From assembly GCF_021134715.1 (NCBI RefSeq), contig NC_060026.1:8733001-8797000 (forward strand): 64,000 bases of DNA, written 5' to 3'. This DNA is from Daphnia pulex (Eukaryota; Arthropoda; Branchiopoda; Diplostraca; Daphniidae). Shown piece after piece: positions 56,816 through 64,000 of this stretch. A program made the translations under genes and the position numbers. The notes under the pieces are model-generated. The model saw only the letters and a program-made list of their open reading frames with translations. It was not told the origin of the DNA and ran no database searches. Positions within the stretch are counted from its first letter, which is position 1, and each line of letters begins with the position of its first letter.

Positions 56816-59800
56816 TCATAGTCCGTAACTATAAAATCTGAAACGTTTGTATAAAATTTACATAATCCCAAAGCGTATTATCTGCGTGCTTCGGCTGTCT
56901 GCGTCGTAGATAAATAGTTCTTTTTATATTTGACCAAATATAGTGGCGAAACAAACCAAAAGAGAACTTAAACCAGCCCCTTTCCTTAAAAACAAAGCTA
57001 AAATCGGGGTGCTCAGTTTTTTTTCACTGATTTAACCTGGTGTGTGTTCCATTTCCATGAATTTTTAAAATCTAATGAAGCGAAATGAAGGCACGTTTCT
57101 ACATTCTAAATATACGGTTTTTTCAGATGATAAAATTAAAACTGGAATAAAAAATTATAGGAATAAAATAGGAACTGATAAAGACAGCTTAAATTTTAAT
57201 TACAACTGCCGTCATTTGAATGCTCATCGCTATCGCTTTCTAGAAAAGAGGGACAAACGTCTATAATTAGAGAGCACATCAGGGTAAAGACCTTGTTTTT
57301 TTCAATAATGGGGTGATTATAGCGAGTTTTATTCCATGAGGGAAAATTCTAGAAGAAATAGACAGATTAATTTTGTTCGTTATAGAAGGAGCCAAAGTAG
57401 GAAAACATTCCTTGAGAACACAAGTTGGTATTGGATCAAGAGGGGAGGACTTGGAAGAGCAGGATAAAATAAGAGACGAAAATCATAAAAAGTTACTGCT
57501 GAGAAAGTGGAAAAGGCAGCAACAGGTCTAAGGGCCTCCGGCGTCAAAGGCTTAAGGATCAACACTGGCCAGGCTGGGAGTTTAAGGATGGTGAAAAGGC
57601 TGCTAAACTTTTCATGGAGGAGCTTTACCGAATTTCAAATGTTTTCGATAGTTCGTTATAATCGTTCCTTATAACATATCGACGGTGAAAAGGTTCTGTA
57701 ATGTGAATTTTCATCAATTTTGTAATCACATTTGCTGCAAAAATGGTTTTTGAAACTTAAACACCAGATTACGGTATTATATGTAGAGCTTGTTGAAAAG
57801 TACTGCACTTAAACATTCCAAAAGGTCCAAATTGATTTCTAACAAAATTTTGAACAGCGGAATCTCCTTTTTCCATGTTTTTTCTGATCATCAGGAATGT
57901 TGTCGATATTGACTGTGATTATCACTTCTTCACTCATTTGAGAATGACTGATTGTATTCTCTCGTATTCTATTTAGAAACAATACTTTCATTATATTTCC
58001 TCTAAACGTGCAATTAATTTAATTAAATTACCTTCAATATTAGCTTTGAAAATTCCATCATTACTTGCTGACGGGTCTGTGTGATGATGTGATGCATTGA
58101 AGTTTGAAATTGAAAAAAAAACTAGAAAGACATGCAGTAAGACTAATTTAAAATTAATTATAATTTCAATTCCAAGCAATTTTTTATTAGTAGTGTTCAT
58201 TTTTAACTATCCAAATTACCTGTCCCTTGACCGTAAAAATGTGAGTATCACAACACAGTTAACGGAGTTGTTGACAAAATGGTAATTTTTCGTGAACCGC
58301 ACGGTGCTAGTTGCCAAAATTCTGCACATCTCAGATATTCTGCAAACGTTATCATGGAACAGGAATTTTGTGAAGCTTGCGTCGACTATGGAGCTTGAAT
58401 GAGATCGATAAACACATTTTGGACACTGCCTAAATTGTTGCAAATGCAAACTACTTGTCCAATGTTGTTTGTATTACTTGCATTGTATAATAAAAAGGTT
58501 TACGGCCAAGAAAATTATTAAATAAATCTTTAACGACACTGGAACTAAACGTTTCATCTAAGACATTTTGGTCACCAATTGCATAGTATCATATTGGTGT
58601 TTCTTACATCCCATTTTTCAGTTCTTTTAGATGACGAAAATTCAGCCGTTTACTTTTTCAAACGACACTTGTGAATGTTTTTGTAGTAACCATGTAACTA
58701 ATTTAATGAAGAATGTTTTTTTTTCTGATTTTCTCATTAAAATTTTTAGTTTCCATTTCACATAAACGTACATTAATATTCCCATTTACTTTTTTACGTT
58801 TACATAAACAATGAAATATTAATGACAAATGAGTTCAATTTTCCCAATTTTGAAATAAAATAACATGAAACTATTTTTTCGTCCCCTGAATATAGGAATA
58901 CGCTACGACATGGATTGATTGTTCCAATGCTGGCTGTTAAGAGTAAAGAGTACTAAGGCTTACGATGATCTGAGGGGAAATGGAAGCAATGGACTCCTTC
59001 CCTTGCCATCTCATAGTATAGTACCATTCAAAGTCTAGTAAGGGGTATACTCGGTTGATTTGGACTAAACGACTTTTCAATCGAAGCAATAGTGCGTAAC
59101 CTAACGTGAAAAGAAAAACATCTCAGAAACAGTTCTTTGGTATGGGATGATATTTCTGTCAAAAAAGAATTTTTAAAATTTTTTACAGTTTCAAGGAGAA
59201 ATCCAATTTCATCACTTCAAGAATCTCGATAATGCTGAAAATAAATATCGATCAGGAATATTCCCGAAGTTATAATCACGAAGTAAAATCGGCTGCTTGG
59301 ATACGTCCTGGTAAGGAGTGTTGTCCCCCTATAGCCTATACCCTAACCGCAGTCCCACTGAAAAACATTGCACCTACTTCTCCTCCCCCAAAAAACACTT
59401 ACCACAATTTAACAAGGGGTCTTATGGGACTACGATTGTCCCATTTTTTTTTCATTATGAAGGGGTTATGCTACCTAGCAGGTATTAAATGTGTTATACT
59501 TCAAATCTCGCTCTATTTTTGGGTATCATTTGCTTCTAAATTCCCTAACTACCAAGCTTATACAAAATTAAGAACCTTGAATACGAATGTGCAGAACACA
59601 TTTTCTTGTTGTTAATGCAGCCTCATTTCATGAATTTTTGGGTAAGACAAGGGGTAACGGAGATGGCGGCTTTGATCAAGTGGCTGCACTACTGAAAAAT
59701 ATGAAGAGCGCATTCCCAGAAAGCTTACAGATTTATTCATGGGGCTGGTACTATCTCCATCAAAATAAAATTTATCCCAACATATTGAGCGGGTTTTGAA

Positions 59801-61023
59801 GTTTTTTGAATATAAGAATATTTTTTTTAACCTTGGGATTCGTAGCTTCAGACTTACCACGCGATTTTTTTTGCCAATAATCGGCTGCTAGCGATAATCG
59901 CTGAAAAATAATCGGCGATTAAATTTCTGTGGGAAAAATTTGATTTTCCTTAATTTTTGTCGATTATTTTTCCGATTGTTTTTTACCTCCATCTAGCGCT
60001 AAAAAATAAACTTTTTTGGAAAATTTGACGAACAATATACACGCTAAGTGGCTACTATTTCAATGTTGAATTTATAATCCTTGGGTATAACACTTATGAG
60101 ACATCAAAAACTTATAAAAGACAACACACATTTCTTTTAGTCATTTCCAATAGGTAAATGGTCGAATAAGACATGCAATGAACAAAAAGAAACTGCGCGA
60201 TGTTTACATATCCGCCTTAAAGATTGTGTATTTGTAAGCCAATAAATGGAAATAACCATCAACTAAAGTCTATCATTTTTTATGATGAGGAAGATCCCAA
60301 TTTCTTTAAAGCTTTTAAACACGCGCATTAGCTTCAAAGCTAATTCGTCTAGAATCATCATTGAAATGTCAAGGAAATACAGTGTGAAGAGCTCCTTTGG
60401 ATTTTTTGCAATCTGGCAACTCCTAAATATGTGCTTAGTTTGTTTGTGTTAAGTGATGCGTAGAAATGTTCGGTAGAGGGGTGCCAGAGACAAAGGAAGA
60501 AGCTCTCATTCCGGCTATCATCGGCATCTAGAGAGGTTCTCTTTTGTTGCCGCGCATGTGTCATTTTTGACGTATGTAACCAGATATCATACAGCTTTGA
60601 TATGGTTTTAAAGTTGTTCATTTTTCTGAATCCGGCAATAAAGTAGTTTATTTCGCCCTTTCTTCTTTACGAAGACTTTTTCGAACTTATAGTTTGAAAT
60701 ATAAAATCGAGTAAATAGTGGGACGAAAAATGGGATAAAAATACATAATTACAGTAAACATACCAAAGGCATGTTCTTTTGATATATTGGGCGTTAAAGG
60801 CGGCACAGCATTTTTGAATTGCCCATAAAACACGTATGAAATGTAATTAAATTAATCTTTAAATAAAAACACTTTAAAATCCTTTGAGGCCTGATCTCCG
60901 CCCAGGTCACAAGTAGCTCTCGGTCCAGTTTCCCAGCACAGGTCTGGTTTATTTTTATACAAAGAAACATGTATTACTTTTAGAAGGGTTTGGACAAGCT
61001 GATTGAGCAACAATTATTTGTTA
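56816..61023. other. AT-rich intergenic region with coding-like remnants
   Basis: No intact gene. A 52-codon coding-like stretch around 57501-57659 (+), including DQHWPGWEFKDGEKAAKLF, is flanked by stops. Palindromic AATCGGC/GATAATCGC words cluster at 59877-59970. A short open frame at 60358-60621 (-) has no recognised match. Confidence 0.4.
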
Positions 61024-63455
61024 TTAATTATCACATGGATCGAATCCATCGTTATCAACTGCTGCATTTTGCCATGGCACGGCACCCTCCTCCGAATCAA
61101 AGTAGTTAAGAATCGCGGACAGCTTTTGTTTCATGACTAATACGACATCTTCTTTTCAACATTTTTTAATTTCTAGGTTCGCAATGGCCATTAGCTTGAA
61201 TCGGGGAACAAAACAAAAAAGAAACATATTGCGTTTTTTGGGGGAAAAAAATTCCCCGGACACCAGTTGGTGGATGTCCCGGGACAGCCGATTTTTGGGT
61301 GTTTGCTCAGCCTGGGTTGTTTGCACCAGTTGGTTGGTTGCTTCCAGTTTGGGGCAAAGACTTGCCGTAATGGCCCCTATTAGGTCTTTCATTTCACGCA
61401 GCAGCGTCTGCTGCTGCATGAGCAACTGCTCAATGTTTGACACATTGGGTTGAGCTGTTGAAGTTGAAGTTGAGTCATCGGGTTTAGAGACTGGAAAACA
61501 GAATTTTTTTTTTAAATATAAATAAATATTTACAATGTTGGCTTAATATTTACATTTTCTCTTAAGTATGTGCCACCAATACTTGGCAGGGGGCCAGATG
61601 AAGTACTTAATCACCATTAATAGCAATAACCCGAAACTTCCTTTCAACATAGGAAGTTCGGTCTTTACCACCAGATTGGCGACGGCTGCGGCGAACTCCT
61701 CCGGATCTGCCACCCATTTTGCCTCTCCAATAGGTCTTGAAACACAAATCGGTGCAAATTGTTTCAATATCAGCATAAAATAGCCCCTGTTGAGCCACAC
61801 CTCTTCCTGCTGATTTGTTTTCAATGGTAATTTTGCTCTCAGGAATGTCACTAAAATAAGTGAAAGCATGTACAATCAGATTAATTAGTCCAATAAAGGG
61901 GAAATGACTAAGAAGTAAGTATAAGTAGTCAGTAATTCTGATTCTGCAAAGAATTCTTCGAACATAAATGATTTGATTTCTATTCTTACACTTAATCTTC
62001 ATTGCCATAATTTCATCTGGTCAGAACAACCAGCATAAGTAAAAGCATGAAACAGTTTATCACCTGTAAATTGGAAGTAAATTTGGAACCAATAACCAGA
62101 AAGCACTTCAACCGTAACATAAACATATATCAGTTGTTATAAAAAAGTAATGTTGTCTTATATTGGTACTCCTTATCGTCTCTTAATTGCTTATTTTAAA
62201 TGTTTTCGTAAATGCATCAACATTTGTACGATAGGAGATCGCTCAAAACTTTTAGAAGAGTTTTGAGCGTTAGTCTGACACTGTTATCTGGCACTGTTAT
62301 TGATGTTTGAAAACACCCCGGTATGTCGGTGATTCTGACTACCGCTGCGGTTTTCACATATTTTGTGAGAAAGTAAAATATGTCATACAACACATCTATG
62401 TGAAATTCAATGCCACCTTCTCTCACTGCTACCGGAGGTTCGGTAACTACCTGTGGTAACAGTGCGGGCATAGTGGCAGCCTCGAAGCGGGGCAGCGGCA
62501 ATCTGAAAGCCGGCAAGGGCTCAGCTGGAACTTGCTGGGCGGGTCAAAAGTTTCCCCAGACGTAGCTCAATGAGTAGAAGTCATCACATCAAAAATAGAA
62601 CAAAAATATTCAACGATGGGATCTTCTGAAAAACCAGAATCCTTGATGTCTTTCGCTCTTTTCAATCCCACCATGAAGAAGGGGGTGTTAAACAGTACTT
62701 GAAGAGCAGCATTCACTTAACAGGTATTCTTTAAGTTTTGGAGACTTCAACAAATGAGAAAACAATGTGATTTGATGCCAAAATTATATAAAAAGACTGA
62801 CTTACCCATATCGTTGAATGTAATCAGGTGTGGTTAGAACTCTCTCTTAGCGATAATTCTCTAGGAAATCCGATAAGATATCTATGTACACTACCTGTGA
62901 ATTTTCGTTGCTATTCCCGAAAATATTATAAATATAATAAATCCCTTATAAAAAGTAAATTTATATAAATATTACGAAGCAGACAGTTCATTGCAATTGA
63001 CACATTTGTATCCAATTTCCGATTCAGGTAGTTTCTCGGTGATGCATGTTACATGAAACCTCAAATACTTATTAATTCCTCACAAAGTGAAGGGAAAATG
63101 ATAACACAAGTTACCAATGTGAGCAGATTATGCAACAGATTGATGTGGTCTTTATTGCCAATTATCGTGATCTGCCCCTTTTTTGGGACCCTGGTTCTGC
63201 TAAATCTTTATTGCAGATAAAGCAAACGCAATCTGCTCCAGACAGAGGAGAGTTCTGTTGTACCTTGTCACCTCTTAATGTAATATGACCAGTCAGTATT
63301 TAATTAAAGCAAATAAATCTGTTTGGTTCACAAACCTGTAACTTGTGAATTTTCCTGTGGGGGATCTTGAGAATAAAATTGTGTAGGATTGGGTAATATT
63401 GCACCATGTCCGTCACTTGGGTCCTCTGAAGGCTCTGCCAAATCGCAAATCTCGT
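61024..63455 (-). CDS. Unidentified multi-exon gene, model incomplete
   Basis: Several minus-strand segments look like exons with good splice ends. They are 63336-63455 (acidic, DLAEPSEDPSDGHGA), 62451-62534 (Pro-rich, QVPAEPLPAFRLPLPRF), 61615-61850 (DIPESKITIENKSAGRG through YVERKFRVIAIN), one starting at 61490 (Ser/Thr run, then a coil SNIEQLLMQQQTLLREMKDL) and a last one, 61024-61136 (AILNYFDSEEGAVPWQ, stop TAA 61026-61024). The 61615 exon joins the 61490 exon in phase. The donor of the 61490 exon, the start codon and at least one linking exon are not resolved. The acidic/Pro-rich start, basic middle and coiled coil suggest a nuclear or adaptor protein, but I recognise no family. Exon 61615-61850 is open in a second frame, which adds doubt. 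Confidence 0.4.
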
Positions 63456-64000
63456 CTTGCGATTAAGAAACATTATTTTTATCTGAAGGATTGACCTTTG
63501 TCTTTTTATCCTGTACGTCAAGCTTTCACTTTGGTAGATCCAACTATTTGACATTTCATAAGATGAAACATTATATTTAACTGGTGAATTGGATTAATTA
63601 AATTAAATATTCACACATTCTTTTGAAGTATAATTGAATTCATTCGATCTCCTTCGTGAAGTAACGGAGTTATAGGATTAGATAAACCTGGAATGGTTTG
63701 GGCCACTTTGGATGATCAGTCTTGTTTTTCTACAAGCGAACCTTTCCAGTATTTAAAGAGGGACATATGAATCACCTCTCCCTTTCATATTTCTCTACCC
63801 CTTTCCGCATTCTTAAACTCTTGCAACAAGGACAATGGAATAGTTGATTCAACATGGGCTTTGGGCTTTGGCAATGGCAGGCATGATATCCTAGCAAGCC
63901 TGAAACGCAGTATTACAGGAATCCACGTTCTTTTTGGAAATAATGTTGGATTCGCCTGAACTGTTTTTTTTCTGGAGTAATCTGAGACCCAATTTTACGC
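63456..64000. other. Right edge, no supported feature
   Basis: It may contain upstream exons or the promoter of the minus-strand gene at 61-63.5 kb. Nothing is recognisable. Confidence 0.35.

Noticed and set aside
61543-61875. Alternative frame RPIGEAKWVADPEEF through the 61.6 kb exon
   Set aside because: It looks protein-like, but continuing it into the next exon gives a rapid stop, whereas the other frame joins the coiled-coil exon in phase. Not fully excluded.
1-64000. CRISPR arrays, bacterial operons, rRNA genes and well-known conserved microRNAs
   Set aside because: None were seen: no regularly spaced repeats of the right size, genes have spliceosomal introns, and the seeds of common arthropod microRNAs that I checked by eye were not found in hairpin context.

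Overview
The window reads as nuclear DNA of an arthropod, most likely a small branchiopod crustacean such as Daphnia. Many genes have 60-90 base GT-AG introns. Orthologues of widespread animal genes sit beside short secreted proteins that I cannot place in a named family. The species call is inference; the gene models come from reading frames, splice sites and phase agreement.

Left part (1-16 kb). The window opens in the last exons of an SR splicing factor (+). Then comes a loose cluster of small secretory-pathway genes at 3.4-4.0 kb (-), 7.0-7.5 kb (-), 11.1-11.6 kb (+) and 11.8-12.6 kb (-). Three of these share one layout: signal peptide, linker, one hydrophobic segment, and a short C-terminal motif. 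The fourth is a small secreted protein with four late cysteines. A tRNA-Ser(CGA) lies at 6.28 kb.

Compact housekeeping block (16-26.2 kb). Six genes alternate strand: inorganic pyrophosphatase (-), cytosolic serine hydroxymethyltransferase (+), GET4 (-), a RAI1/TCF20-type extended-PHD protein (+), a HAUS2-like coiled-coil protein (-) and SMIM8 (+). They form three head-to-head pairs with 0.5-0.8 kb between start codons. Convergent stops are 142-171 bases apart.

Large-gene region (27-53 kb). A clarin-like four-pass membrane protein (+) is followed by a complete eight-exon synaptotagmin-17 (B/K) gene spread over 31.3-41.1 kb (-). Next is about 9 kb without a convincing gene, with simple repeats and a 190-base tandem duplication that looks like promoter sequence. 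Then comes a GT31 beta-1,3-glycosyltransferase with an unusually long stem (+).

Right part (53-64 kb). This is repeat-rich: two inverted-repeat (MITE-like) elements, a broken L2/CR1-like LINE at 55.5-56.8 kb, and scattered coding-like remnants. At 61.0-63.5 kb (-) there is an incompletely resolved multi-exon gene I cannot name.

The most unusual items are the small secretory-protein cluster, the Met/Leu/Ala-rich stem of the GT31 enzyme, the duplicated promoter-like unit at 46.5-46.9 kb and the unnamed gene at 61-63.5 kb.
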